A stretch of 64,000 bases of DNA, taken from Chitinophaga filiformis. GTDB lineage: Bacteria > Bacteroidota > Bacteroidia > Chitinophagales > Chitinophagaceae. The notes under the pieces were generated by a model, which was not told where the DNA came from, made no database searches, and saw only the letters and a list, made by a program, of their open reading frames with translations. Numbering within the stretch: the first letter of the stretch is position 1; every line of letters starts with the position of its first letter. Below, one piece after another: positions 27,566-35,928 of the stretch. The position numbers and the translations under genes were made by a program. The DNA lies in assembly GCF_900102545.1 (NCBI RefSeq), contig NZ_FNBN01000001.1, positions 411,633 through 475,632 on the forward strand. The letters are read 5' to 3'.

Positions 27566-28594
27566 TTAGCTGGCCGACTTTACCAGTTTGTACTCAATTA
27601 CAGGGTATCCTCTTGTACCACCATCATTCAGGCCCATGCTCACAAATTTCAGTTTGTAGTAATTGCCATTGGCATCTTTCACGATGTAGTAGAAGTTCTT
27701 ATAGATACCATTACCGGTAGTAGCTCTCCAGCTGCTGCCGATGGCATCGCGGGTGGATACAAAGGTCTGTGCTGCGATGTTGGTTGCTGTGAAATTGTTA
27801 TAGCTGACTGTATTGCTGTCTACTTTCGCAGCGGTCACACCTGCATACTGGTTAATCACTACAAAGTCGGAAAAGAAATAAGGAAGGGTAGCCGTGTAAT
27901 AAGCAGCGTAAGACCAGGCAATATCCCATTCCGTTTTCTTAGGCTCCACGTTTACAGTACTGCCATTATCCAGTGAGAAGAAGGTAAAGTTGTATTTATT
28001 GTCCTTGCTGATATTGACTGTTTTTATAGTCGTTTCTTTCAGCTTTGCATACTGTAAAGTATAACCATCTCCATTGCGTGTAACAAGGATCTTGTACCAG
28101 GTAGCAGGATCTGCGGCAGAAGCATTCTCCGGTTTTACCAGGTAAACATGATTGCTGGATGCCGTAGCAGATACTTCAGCGATCACAGTTTTAGTGAGAT
28201 CACCAAATACATCATCGATCATACTCAGCGTACCTGCTCCCTGACCAATAGCCAGGCTCACACCTGCAGTATCGTCAATATTCACAGTACTGATATCTGT
28301 TTTACTCAGGGCAACAGCGCTCGTAGCCGTAAAGCCATTGAGTATAACACGGTATGATGAACCGCTATAAAAGCCGAGCGACCAGCTGGCGCGTGCTCTT
28401 GTAGCAGTAGAGTCTGAACTGAAGTCTACGTAAACGGTATTAGGGGAACCAGTACCACCGCCTCCATTCAGCGTCAGTTGAGAACCATCTGAAGGTGGTA
28501 TCACCACGGCGGTATCCTCGTCCTTACTACATGCACTGAATAATCCTGTTCCTATAGCAAGTACGAGAAAGAGTCTGCTTAATTTCATAGTCAT
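27566..28594 (-). CDS. double HmuY-like lipoprotein
   Basis: A 342-residue lipoprotein; lipobox LFSAC followed by SKDEDT. It appears to hold two HmuY-like units in a row. The first half has ARASWSLGFYSGSSYRVILNG in place of the usual W-DIAF...N-G, and closes with WYKILVTRNGDGYTLQYAKL. The second half restarts with YNFTFFSLDNGSTVNVEPKK, TEWDIAWSYAAYY, and ends YYKLKFVSMGLNDGGTRGY ... IEYKLV. It lies 34 bases from each of the receptors flanking it. I infer a tandem heme-binding surface protein serving the receptor at 28629; only the second unit keeps the WDIA motif. Confidence 0.75.
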   Translation of the reverse strand: MTMKLSRLFLVLAIGTGLFSACSKDEDTAVVIPPSDGSQLTLNGGGGTGSPNTVYVDFSSDSTATRARASWSLGFYSGSSYRVILNGFTATSAVALSKTDISTVNIDDTAGVSLAIGQGAGTLSMIDDVFGDLTKTVIAEVSATASSNHVYLVKPENASAADPATWYKILVTRNGDGYTLQYAKLKETTIKTVNISKDNKYNFTFFSLDNGSTVNVEPKKTEWDIAWSYAAYYTATLPYFFSDFVVINQYAGVTAAKVDSNTVSYNNFTATNIAAQTFVSTRDAIGSSWRATTGNGIYKNFYYIVKDANGNYYKLKFVSMGLNDGGTRGYPVIEYKLVKSAS

Positions 28595-28628
28595 CTTTTG
28601 TTTTGAATTGTATTTATTTAATCAATAA

Positions 28629-30713
28629 TTATTTTCTGCTGTTCCAGTTAAAGCTTAATCCGGCGAAGTAAGACCGGCCATACCACATAGGTAAAATGCC
28701 TCCTGCTGTATGTGCCTGTCCGCTGGTCAGTGTAGAATTGCTGATGTTCGTATTATCAAACAGGTTCCTGACACCGGCATTGATGCTTACATACTTTGTA
28801 ATATTCTTTGTTGCTGTAAAATCGGCCTGGTGGAAAGCATCTGTCCTTACCTCATGGATGAAGGCAGGAGCATTCGTGGCAGTCACTTCTTCATATGCCG
28901 GGCGCTCGCCATTGAACTTGTAAGAGAGATTCAATGCCGCACCTATCTTGCTGAAACGATAAGTGATGTTTGCATTCACTTCAGGCGTCCAGGTAAACTG
29001 CGGACTGGGATAGGTTTTATTATACGTCTCATCATCGGAAAACTGGTTATACCTGCCTATGTAAGCAACGCCAGCATTCACCTGCAGCGCTTTCCAGTTC
29101 AGCACTCCACTCAGTGTACCTCCAGTAGTTTTGAACTTGCTGATGTTTACATAGGTGGAAGTATCCGAACCATTGATCGTAGCAATGTCTATCCTGTTAT
29201 TGAAGTCGTTGTAAAATCCGGTCGCTGTTACCCCCACACGTACAGGCCCGTCCTGTATCGCCTGCCAGCTCGCTGATCCTGTAATGCTGTTTGAGTACTC
29301 TGCTTTCAGATCACTATTCCCTTTTATAGAATGGCTGGCATCAAAGAAATAGAAATACAGTTCTCTCAATGCAGGCGCTCTGAAACCACGGGCATACGAC
29401 AAACGCAGGTCGAGGTTACTCCGTAGTGCAAACTTTGTATTAATGGAAGGGATCACCGGTGGTGCGTCGTAAACAGAATTCTTACTCAACCTTACACCCG
29501 GACGTACATTCAGCCAGTGTATGGGTTTGATCTCTGCAGATAAGAACAGCGAATAGTCACTGATATCCGGAGTTCCCAATATCCGCTCACCGGAAGAACC
29601 ATCCCTGCGGTATTCAATACCTGGCTGAAAAGACCATACCGGCGATAGTGTATACTGTGCTGTTCCTCTGAAGAAGACGGTATTGAATTTGGAAACATCC
29701 TGCGCACCTGCATCAGGAGAAAGAACCTCCGTGTTATTTGCGAAATCTCTGATGGTAGTGCGGGTCACTCGTTTGTATTGCTGATACGAAGCCGTGCCAT
29801 TCACACTCAGGTCTTTATTCACCTGCCATACCGCCTGCGCCTGGTGCGTATAGCGATCTGTGAGATAATGCTGGTCGGTAGCCTTACCGTTATCAAAATT
29901 GATATCGCCTTTACTGATGATATCTTCATCCAGGTAATCCAACCGGTACCATACCTTCAGATGATCATTACTATAACCAAAGGAGCCATTGGCAATCAGC
30001 TGGTCTTTGGGCTTCCAGGCTTTTCTTCTGCCAGTGAGGGTATCACTCCATCCGCCAAAATCGTTGCGGGTAATACCACCTCCGGCAAAGACGCCATTGC
30101 GTCCCCACTGAATACCCAGGTTTTCATTATGTATTCCTTTACCACTAAATGCAGCATATTCCTTCCCCACTGTCTCTTCCTGCACTCTTGCTGTTACCGA
30201 CAACTGCTTGCCGCCATGATACTTCTTCGTGATAATATTGATCACCCCAGCCAGTGCATCTGTACCATATACAACAGACATAGGGCCTTCTACTATTTCA
30301 ATTCTCTCTATTGTATTAATGTCTATCTGTGTAAGACTTTGCCGGGTGCTGCCCCTGTCAACCAATGGCACGCCATCCAATAATATCTTCACATTCGCAC
30401 CAGACATTCCCATGATCTCCACATCTGTTTCACCCAATGTAGCATCATTAGAGAAACGTACACCCAGTTCATTATCCAACACCCCAAGAACATTGGTAGC
30501 GCCGCGCAGTTTCATATACTCACCGGAGATAGTCCGTACCTGGTAAACGGATTGCTTTAATGACTGCGGAGCATATTGCCCTGTTACCACTACGTCGTGC
30601 AAACGTACTGAATCAGCTATAACTGTAGCCGCAACGGCAGGCCTGACGGACTGCGCCCATGCGTCGTTACACAATGCAAAAGAAAGTCCCAGCACAATAA
30701 GATGTGACCTCAT
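28629..30713 (-). CDS. hmuR: TonB-dependent heme receptor, HmuR-like
   Basis: A 694-residue receptor with signal peptide ending NDAWA, plug segment LRGATNVLGVLDNELGVRFS and IERIEIVEGPMSVVYGTDAL, and a barrel containing SYARGFRAPALRELYFY, matching the FRAP motif of HmuR/HemR-type heme receptors, with His in the following DASHSIKGN loop. First gene of the long minus-strand operon and the best candidate for the heme importer proper. The upstream intergenic region carries two TTGT-type dyads. It differs enough from the second receptor to suggest separate ligands. Confidence 0.9.
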   Translation of the reverse strand: MRSHLIVLGLSFALCNDAWAQSVRPAVAATVIADSVRLHDVVVTGQYAPQSLKQSVYQVRTISGEYMKLRGATNVLGVLDNELGVRFSNDATLGETDVEIMGMSGANVKILLDGVPLVDRGSTRQSLTQIDINTIERIEIVEGPMSVVYGTDALAGVINIITKKYHGGKQLSVTARVQEETVGKEYAAFSGKGIHNENLGIQWGRNGVFAGGGITRNDFGGWSDTLTGRRKAWKPKDQLIANGSFGYSNDHLKVWYRLDYLDEDIISKGDINFDNGKATDQHYLTDRYTHQAQAVWQVNKDLSVNGTASYQQYKRVTRTTIRDFANNTEVLSPDAGAQDVSKFNTVFFRGTAQYTLSPVWSFQPGIEYRRDGSSGERILGTPDISDYSLFLSAEIKPIHWLNVRPGVRLSKNSVYDAPPVIPSINTKFALRSNLDLRLSYARGFRAPALRELYFYFFDASHSIKGNSDLKAEYSNSITGSASWQAIQDGPVRVGVTATGFYNDFNNRIDIATINGSDTSTYVNISKFKTTGGTLSGVLNWKALQVNAGVAYIGRYNQFSDDETYNKTYPSPQFTWTPEVNANITYRFSKIGAALNLSYKFNGERPAYEEVTATNAPAFIHEVRTDAFHQADFTATKNITKYVSINAGVRNLFDNTNISNSTLTSGQAHTAGGILPMWYGRSYFAGLSFNWNSRK

Positions 30714-30743
30714 AAAGTATAGTAGCGTTAACCCTTTAAGAGT

Positions 30744-30790
30744 TTGTTAGAACAATAGCTTCCCTGCCGCAATATTGTTATAAGACAATA
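30744..30790. promoter_or_regulatory. two TTGT-type dyads upstream of the heme operon
   Basis: TTGTT-AG-AACAA (30744-30755) and TATTGT-N6-ACAATA (30773-30790), both ending in TTGT/ACAA half-sites, lie 30-80 bases upstream of the first receptor ATG. They are candidate operators for iron- or heme-responsive control. They do not match a classical Fur box closely. Confidence 0.4.
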
Positions 30791-30972
30791 CGGTGACCTA
30801 TGCGGATGCATTACCAGTATTAAATGAAATATGCTTACGGTACTACACGAACTACAGCGGAGATTGTAGTTATGGTGTAATATTGGCGGAGTAATAATAC
30901 ATGCAAAGAAAGCATGCAGCGGACAAATAAGTTTATCTATTCAGGAAAATGATTTACGCGAAAGGGAAAAAT

Positions 30973-31290
30973 CTACCGAATCAATTCATATACCTGTTGG
31001 AGTAATATGGCTTCACTCATGGCGTCTTTCACATTCCGCCATTCCTGTTGGGTGAATGTGAAACTGATATCCCTGCAGGGGGAATGCACTACGACACGCT
31101 CTTCTCCGTCGGGAAACGTCATACAGCAATCATGAAAGTTCTGGTGTTCCAATGTTTCATAGAATAGCTGAAAATCCTGTGGTGTGAAATTCAGGACCAG
31201 GTTATTATGCCAGATATATACGGTCTGACAATTCGTACAATGGCTGATGTGGGCCTGGTCCTTCTTACACAATGTTCTGATATCGCACAT
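30973..31290 (-). CDS. Cys-rich small cytoplasmic protein of the heme locus
   Basis: A 105-residue protein without signal peptide. The N-terminal 22 residues contain Cys2, Cys8, Cys18 and Cys21 with His14 and His17 (a zinc- or heme-binding-like cluster), followed by VYIWHNNLVLNFTPQDF and a second CC pair at about residues 52-53. It may belong to the DUF6686 group seen in Bacteroidota, but I am not certain. It stands between hmuS and the receptor operon on the same strand, with a 259-base gap to the receptor. A role as heme/iron sensor or chaperone is inference from position. Confidence 0.6.
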   Translation of the reverse strand: MCDIRTLCKKDQAHISHCTNCQTVYIWHNNLVLNFTPQDFQLFYETLEHQNFHDCCMTFPDGEERVVVHSPCRDISFTFTQQEWRNVKDAMSEAILLQQVYELIR

Positions 31291-31300
31291 AATATTTTAG

Positions 31301-31330
31301 TTACAAACACGGAGCTCCTGGCGGAGTGTT
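31301..31330. repeat. REP-like hairpin element, copy 1
   Basis: Contains TTACAAACAC then a CTCC...GGAG hairpin (CTCCTGGCGGAG). The same TACAAACAC-n3-5-CTCC-loop-GGAG layout recurs at 31710-31738 and 34998-35024. It lies 10 bases upstream of the Cys-rich gene's start. Confidence 0.6.
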
Positions 31331-31574
31331 GTGTCACATTAAAAATGTTTGGGTATATCTCAGTAAGCGCTGCATGCCTGACTGGCAGAGGCAGCTTTCA
31401 CTGAGCCGTTTTCTGAGGATAGTAAAATATTTTGGAGCTGACAAACAATGGATGCCTGCAGCATGATATATCAATCACTCTTTACGCAATTCAAAAATAG
31501 TAAGTAGTAGTAAGGAAGGATGCTCAAATGAGGAAAACGATTTGTCAATTAGGGAAAATATCGCTGCAGGGTAA

Positions 31575-31738
31575 TGGGTTGCATCGCGGTGGTACGCAAT
31601 CCGGGTGTCGTGTACACGGGGTATTACGTTCCCCGGGTATCACGCTGTCCCCGGGGTTGCACGCCGTCCGCGGGGTTGCACCCCTATCCCCGGGGTTATC
31701 ACCCCGCGCTACAAACACAAAGGCTCCTGACGGAGCCT
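31575..31738. repeat. GC-rich degenerate array with REP-like hairpin, copy 2
   Basis: Several imperfect ~17-19-base units with the theme CCCCGGGGTTGCACGCCGT (e.g. 31653-31689) end in a CGGGGT/ACCCCG dyad (31691-31706), the core CTACAAACAC (31709-31718), and AGGCTCC / GGAGCCT arms (31721-31727, 31732-31738). Read on the minus strand, the hairpin is followed by TTTGTGTTTGTAG, so it can act as a terminator for hmuS, whose stop is about 57 bases upstream. I see no gene in 31331-31795. Confidence 0.75.
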
Positions 31739-31795
31739 ATTGATGTTTTGTTGGATGTACGGTTGTAATATTAATTATTAGTTGTTCAGTAATTA

Positions 31796-32833
31796 TTAGT
31801 TGCTCAGCGCTGCTGCCAGTGCGCGCCATTCTTCCAGCTCAGGGTTTCCTGGTTTACGTTTGCCAAAGAATTGTGCGATCATCTCTCCTGTTGCGTCAAA
31901 CACTTCTACAGAGGTTACAATGCCATCAACGGAAGGTTTTTCTACAACCCAGCATTGTGCAATGGCATCTGTTCTCAAATGCAGATTAAAATCTTCATCC
32001 ATTACATTGATCCAGTTAGGAATACCAACTATCTTTTGCACAGGACCTGTATGGATTTCAATGTTGCCCGGATTACCTACGAATACCATGATCTCCAATC
32101 CTGTAGCTGCAGCCTTTTCCAACAGTGTTTTTACACAGTCATTATTGGTGCGACGTGCATACTTACCTTCTGCCAGTTCTAATGCACGTACCCTGGAAAG
32201 TTTATGTTTCATCAGCAAAGGGAAGAAATCATGTGTATCCTGTAATGCAGCCCAGCCCTGCAGAAATGCTTCTTTATCTGCATCTTTATCATTGTATACA
32301 TGCGCAGGCGGCGGCGGTGCAACTGTAATAGCAGTTGATTGTTCAGCTGCTGTGAAGTCGGCTACAACCTTATCCCATGCAGCCAGATTGGTTTGTTCAA
32401 CAGCATAGATCTTCATGATAGCGACACCCTGCGCATCAAATATCTGCAGGGATTTTTTGAAACCAATGCTATCGTCTGTTTCTACAGCAAAACCATATTT
32501 CCAACGGGAGAAGAACATGCGGAGATCAATGTCTTTTCCCAATACAGTACCTACGTGTTTGTTTTCTGTATTTACTATTTCAAAAACACCTTTGCGTTCT
32601 ATTACGCAGTTTTCATTACGTGTCAGCACCATTACCTTACCTAAGGCAGGCATTGCCTGTATCAGCGCAGGAAATTCATTCTTCAGATGTTTTAAAGTAC
32701 TACCGGTACAAGCAGCTACCAGCTCTCCTTCACTGACCTGTAACTGGCTGGCGGCATCACGGATCCTTGTTTTCGGATGTTGCTCACGAAAAGCCTGCCA
32801 TTGTTCTTTTAATGTTGTCACAGTTGCGTTCAT
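31796..32833 (-). CDS. hmuS: HemS/HmuS-type heme-degrading or heme-carrier protein
   Basis: A 345-residue two-repeat protein. Each half has a similar pattern: 'GKVMVLTRNENCVIERKGVFE' with 'DLRMFFSRWKYGFAVE' in the first, and 'GLEIMVFVGNPGNIEIHTGPV' with 'FNLHLRTDAIAQCWVVEKP' in the second. This is the hemin-degrading factor family that accepts heme from the HmuTUV transporter and releases iron. The second half's heme-ligand His is probably in NIEIHTGPV by family comparison. It begins 3 bases after hmuV and is last in the hmuTUVS unit. Cytoplasmic, no signal peptide. Confidence 0.92.
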   Translation of the reverse strand: MNATVTTLKEQWQAFREQHPKTRIRDAASQLQVSEGELVAACTGSTLKHLKNEFPALIQAMPALGKVMVLTRNENCVIERKGVFEIVNTENKHVGTVLGKDIDLRMFFSRWKYGFAVETDDSIGFKKSLQIFDAQGVAIMKIYAVEQTNLAAWDKVVADFTAAEQSTAITVAPPPPAHVYNDKDADKEAFLQGWAALQDTHDFFPLLMKHKLSRVRALELAEGKYARRTNNDCVKTLLEKAAATGLEIMVFVGNPGNIEIHTGPVQKIVGIPNWINVMDEDFNLHLRTDAIAQCWVVEKPSVDGIVTSVEVFDATGEMIAQFFGKRKPGNPELEEWRALAAALSN

Positions 32834-32836
32834 GTT

Positions 32837-33685
32837 TTACATTACTTTTAATGCCTTTTGGGCAGGTGATTGAAATAAACCACCGGCAGCGGCGGTAACC
32901 ACCAGCGGATAATGACAGTGAGGATGTTCCAGCACGGATACATCCACACCAAAACAGTTTTTGATATGAGCGGATGTGAAGATCTCCTCCACAGTTCCCT
33001 GTGCATATACCCGGCCATCTTTCAACATTAACAGCCTGCTGGCATAGGCAGCGGCCAGCTGAAAGTCGTGCAATACAGCTACAACCAATACTCCACTGGC
33101 GGCCAGTGTGGAAGCCAGTTGTAAAGACAATTGCTGATGAAGGATATCCATCCCTGTTACCGGTTCATCCAGCAGCAACATTTTCCTGCCGGTATAGTCT
33201 GTTGCCTGTAAGTCGGGCGCTTCCAGCAATTGCGCGAGTACACGCGCCATCTGTACTCGTTGTTTTTGTCCTCCTGATAATGTCAGGTATGTTCTGTCAC
33301 GCAGGTTTTGTATCTGCATTACTTTTAAGGCATAGGTAATGATCTCCTTATCTGTGGCAGAAAGATGGGCGTTATAAATGTAACGGCCCATACTTACGAC
33401 TTCTGTCACAGTGAATGGCTGGTTTAATGTCAGTTGCTGCGACAGCACCGCCCTTGTGCGGGCCTGTGCTGCTACGGGCAATGTCTTTAATTCCTTTTCT
33501 CCTATCATTACACTACCCTGGTATTGCATATATTCTCCTGCTATTACTTTCAGCAGCGTAGATTTTCCTGCACCATTGGCGCCCATGATCACACACAACT
33601 CTCCGGCTGCGGCCTCCAGGCTAACGCCCTGCAGGATCTTTATTTTACCCAGTGAGAGTGAAATATCTTTTACATACAGCATCAT
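32837..33685 (-). CDS. hmuV: heme ABC transporter ATPase
   Basis: Starting at 33685 (MMLYVKDISLSLGKIKILQG) the protein is 282 residues; upstream in-frame codons give an unrelated Cys/Tyr-rich leader, and the chosen ATG overlaps the hmuU stop as ATGA. Walker A GANGAGKSTLLK, signature LSGGQKQRVQMARVLAQ, Walker B KMLLLDEPVTGMD, and switch His in VAVLHDFQLA. FecE/HmuV family: powers heme import through the permease HmuU. Confidence 0.95.
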   Translation of the reverse strand: MMLYVKDISLSLGKIKILQGVSLEAAAGELCVIMGANGAGKSTLLKVIAGEYMQYQGSVMIGEKELKTLPVAAQARTRAVLSQQLTLNQPFTVTEVVSMGRYIYNAHLSATDKEIITYALKVMQIQNLRDRTYLTLSGGQKQRVQMARVLAQLLEAPDLQATDYTGRKMLLLDEPVTGMDILHQQLSLQLASTLAASGVLVVAVLHDFQLAAAYASRLLMLKDGRVYAQGTVEEIFTSAHIKNCFGVDVSVLEHPHCHYPLVVTAAAGGLFQSPAQKALKVM

Positions 33686-34740
33686 GCGAGTATAGTCCTT
33701 TTTTCCTTGATAATAAGCCAGAGAAAGAATGGTGCGCCTAATACAGCAGTAATAATGCCTACCGGCAATTCCGCAGGCGCTACGATGGTACGGCACAGGA
33801 GATCGGCAACCGTCAGCAGCACTGCGCCAGATAAAGCGGCACCAGGTATCAGTATCCTGTAGTCGGGACCGGTGAACTGACGCACGATATGCGGTACGAT
33901 CAAACCAATAAAACCGATGACACCAGCCACCGCCACGCCTGCTGCCACCGCCATTGTTGCAAAGATGACGAGCAGCGACTTCAACCTGGGTACTCTCACC
34001 CCGCTATGCATCGCTTCCCGTTCTCCCAGGGCCAGCAGGTTCAGTGCAGGCGCCAGGCGGGGCAGCATGATCAGCGGAATGATAATGAAGGGCGCTACAC
34101 CAGATACTGTCTGCCAGCTGGCGCCTCCCAGGCTGCCCAGCGACCAGAAAGTGATACTGCGCAACTGTTCATTGTTGGCCAGGTAAGTCATCAGCCCCGT
34201 AACAGATTCACATAATGCCCTCACCGCAATACCGGCCAGTAACATAGTAGAAATGGCTGCCTGTCCGCCGGTACGGGCAATGCGGAAAATGAATAAGGTG
34301 GTGATAATCGCTCCTCCAAAAGCCGCCAGGTTCAATGCATAAAAATTCAATGCCGGGGCCTGTTCAAAAACTGGTAAGGCGTTTTGTACAATGATCATCA
34401 CTACAGCTGCCATGGAAGCGCCGGAGCTGATACCTATTAAGCCCGGATCTGCCAGCGGATTTCTGAACAATCCCTGCAACGATGCTCCTGCCACACCCAA
34501 TCCCGCGCCTATTAATGCACCCAGCATCACTCTCGGCAGTCGGATCATCCATAGTACGCCGGGCATATTCTCCTCATAGGCAACAGGCAGATGAATGCCT
34601 GCCTTATCCAGCAGAATGGCGAGTACCTGTAAGGGCGACATATGCATAGCGCCTGTACCGGTTGCCAGCAGTATTGCAATGATGAGTAATACACTCAGTA
34701 TGGTGATACTGCTGACGCATTTTATGTTTGCTATATTCAT
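33682..34740 (-). CDS. hmuU: heme ABC transporter permease, FecCD family
   Basis: A 352-residue inner-membrane protein with about ten helices. FecCD landmarks include RLPRVMLGALIGAGLGVAGASLQGLFRNPLADPGLIGISSGA near residues 70-110, GVAVAGVIGFIGLIVPHIVRQF and the C-terminal LPVGIITAVLGAPFFLWLI. It forms a dimeric channel for heme or a siderophore-like ligand; hmuT, hmuV and hmuS around it favour heme. A 342-base gap with a GC-rich repeat separates it from hmuT upstream, while it overlaps hmuV by four bases downstream. Confidence 0.94.
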   Translation of the reverse strand: MNIANIKCVSSITILSVLLIIAILLATGTGAMHMSPLQVLAILLDKAGIHLPVAYEENMPGVLWMIRLPRVMLGALIGAGLGVAGASLQGLFRNPLADPGLIGISSGASMAAVVMIIVQNALPVFEQAPALNFYALNLAAFGGAIITTLFIFRIARTGGQAAISTMLLAGIAVRALCESVTGLMTYLANNEQLRSITFWSLGSLGGASWQTVSGVAPFIIIPLIMLPRLAPALNLLALGEREAMHSGVRVPRLKSLLVIFATMAVAAGVAVAGVIGFIGLIVPHIVRQFTGPDYRILIPGAALSGAVLLTVADLLCRTIVAPAELPVGIITAVLGAPFFLWLIIKEKRTILA

Positions 34741-34770
34741 TATTATTTATTCATCGAAATATGTGTTATA

Positions 34771-35024
34771 CGTCGGGTTACGGCTGCGTCCCCGGTTGTG
34801 TCCCGGTTTCGGATGCGTCCCCCGGTTGTGGATGCGTCCCCCGGTTACGGATGCGTCCCGATTGTGGACGTCCCGATTGTGGATGCCCCCGATTGCGGAT
34901 ACGTCCCGGTTGTCGATGCGTCCGATCGCGGATGCGCCCCCCGGTTGTGGATGCGTCCCCGGTTGTGGACGTCCCCCCGGGTTTGCAACCCGGGGCTACA
35001 AACACACCGACTCCTACGGAGTCG
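34771..35024. repeat. GC-rich degenerate tandem array with REP-like hairpins, copy 3, inside the hmu operon
   Basis: About ten imperfect 15-19-base units with the theme GGATGCGTCCCCCGGTTGT fill 34782-34970. The array ends in a perfect nine-base hairpin CCCCGGGTT / AACCCGGGG (34975-34995), the core GGGGCTACAAACAC, and CGACTCC / GGAGTCG (35008-35024). All lies between hmuT and hmuU. Five of six frames are open across it, an effect of the repeat, not of coding. Confidence 0.85.
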
Positions 35025-35082
35025 ATTGACGGAGAAGAATTGCATTTGTTATAAACCTGTGTTTATAAAACCGATGCAGTAT

Positions 35083-35928
35083 TTATGAATTCAATTTCCC
35101 CGCCAGCTCCTGTACAGCCTGTATCACACGCGGTCCGAACCCTGTCAGCAGCTGACCATCCATTACAATCACCTTCTTTTGTTTACCTGCTGTCGTCTGT
35201 TCAATACCCTGTACTTTCAGCAGGCCATCCACACCGCCCATGCTTTTTAAGCCATCATCAAACATGAGGATGACGTCAGGATTGGCAGCTACCAATGCTT
35301 CAGGCGTCAGTGGTTTGAAATCATTGAATCCGGTAGCCGCATTCTGTGCACCGGCCAGCACGATGATCTTATCGAGAGGTGTTTCTTTACCCGCCACCAT
35401 CATAGTACCGGCGCCGCGGGCATAGATGAACAATACTTTTTTAGGTTGTGGTTTTACGTGTAATGCCTGCTGCTCTTTGTCCAGTTGTTTTACCAGTGCA
35501 GCACCTTTTTCCGGCACTTTCAGCGCAGCAGCAACTGCTGTGATCAGTTTTTTGGTTCCTGCTACGGAGAATTCCTGTTTCATCAACACGGTCTTTACGC
35601 CCACACTTTTAAACTGTTCGATCACAGCCGGTTGTATGAAGTTATCAGTAGCCAGGATCAGATCAGGCTGTAATGCCAGTACCGGTTCGGCAGAAATATT
35701 CCGGTTATGTCCCACTTTCGCCACCTGCTTCATGCTGGCTGGATAAGTACTTGTGACGTCCACACCTACCAGCGCGCTCTCAAATCCCAGTGCACATACA
35801 ATCTCGGTAACCGCCCCGTTCAGCGACACAATACGCTTAAAGCCCTGTTGCGCGCTAACATTCATCGCTGCCAACAGGCAGACAGCCAATGACACGATCA
35901 GTGATCGTATCCTTATATGATTCATCAT
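35083..35928 (-). CDS. hmuT: heme ABC transporter substrate-binding protein
   Basis: From 35928 (MMNHIRIRSLIVSLAVC) the protein is 281 residues with a signal peptide ending NVSAQQ; the longer in-frame start at 36009 gives an odd leader and is rejected. The mature part is a two-lobe TroA-like fold: IVSLNGAVTEIVCALGFESALVGVD, DLILATDNFIQPAVIEQFK, and the C-lobe VIVMDGQLLTGFGPRVIQAV. Delivers heme to HmuUV in the periplasm. It is first of the hmuTUVS unit, but is cut off from hmuU by the repeat element at 34771. Confidence 0.9.
   Translation of the reverse strand: MMNHIRIRSLIVSLAVCLLAAMNVSAQQGFKRIVSLNGAVTEIVCALGFESALVGVDVTSTYPASMKQVAKVGHNRNISAEPVLALQPDLILATDNFIQPAVIEQFKSVGVKTVLMKQEFSVAGTKKLITAVAAALKVPEKGAALVKQLDKEQQALHVKPQPKKVLFIYARGAGTMMVAGKETPLDKIIVLAGAQNAATGFNDFKPLTPEALVAANPDVILMFDDGLKSMGGVDGLLKVQGIEQTTAGKQKKVIVMDGQLLTGFGPRVIQAVQELAGKLNS

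Noticed and set aside
30714..30972. Classical Fur box before the heme operon
   Set aside because: The dyads found (TTGT/ACAA types) do not match the 19-base Fur consensus well enough to be named so.
31528..31743. 71-codon plus-strand frame in the GC-rich array next to hmuS
   Set aside because: It is mostly translated repeat and hairpin (PGITLSPGLHAVRG), with no ribosome-binding site and no domain.
34595..35088. Overlapping open frames in five of six frames, rich in Arg/Pro/Asp/Gly/Cys
   Set aside because: They run through the GC-rich tandem array, whose units contain no stops. The predicted peptides are only repeat translations and lack start context.
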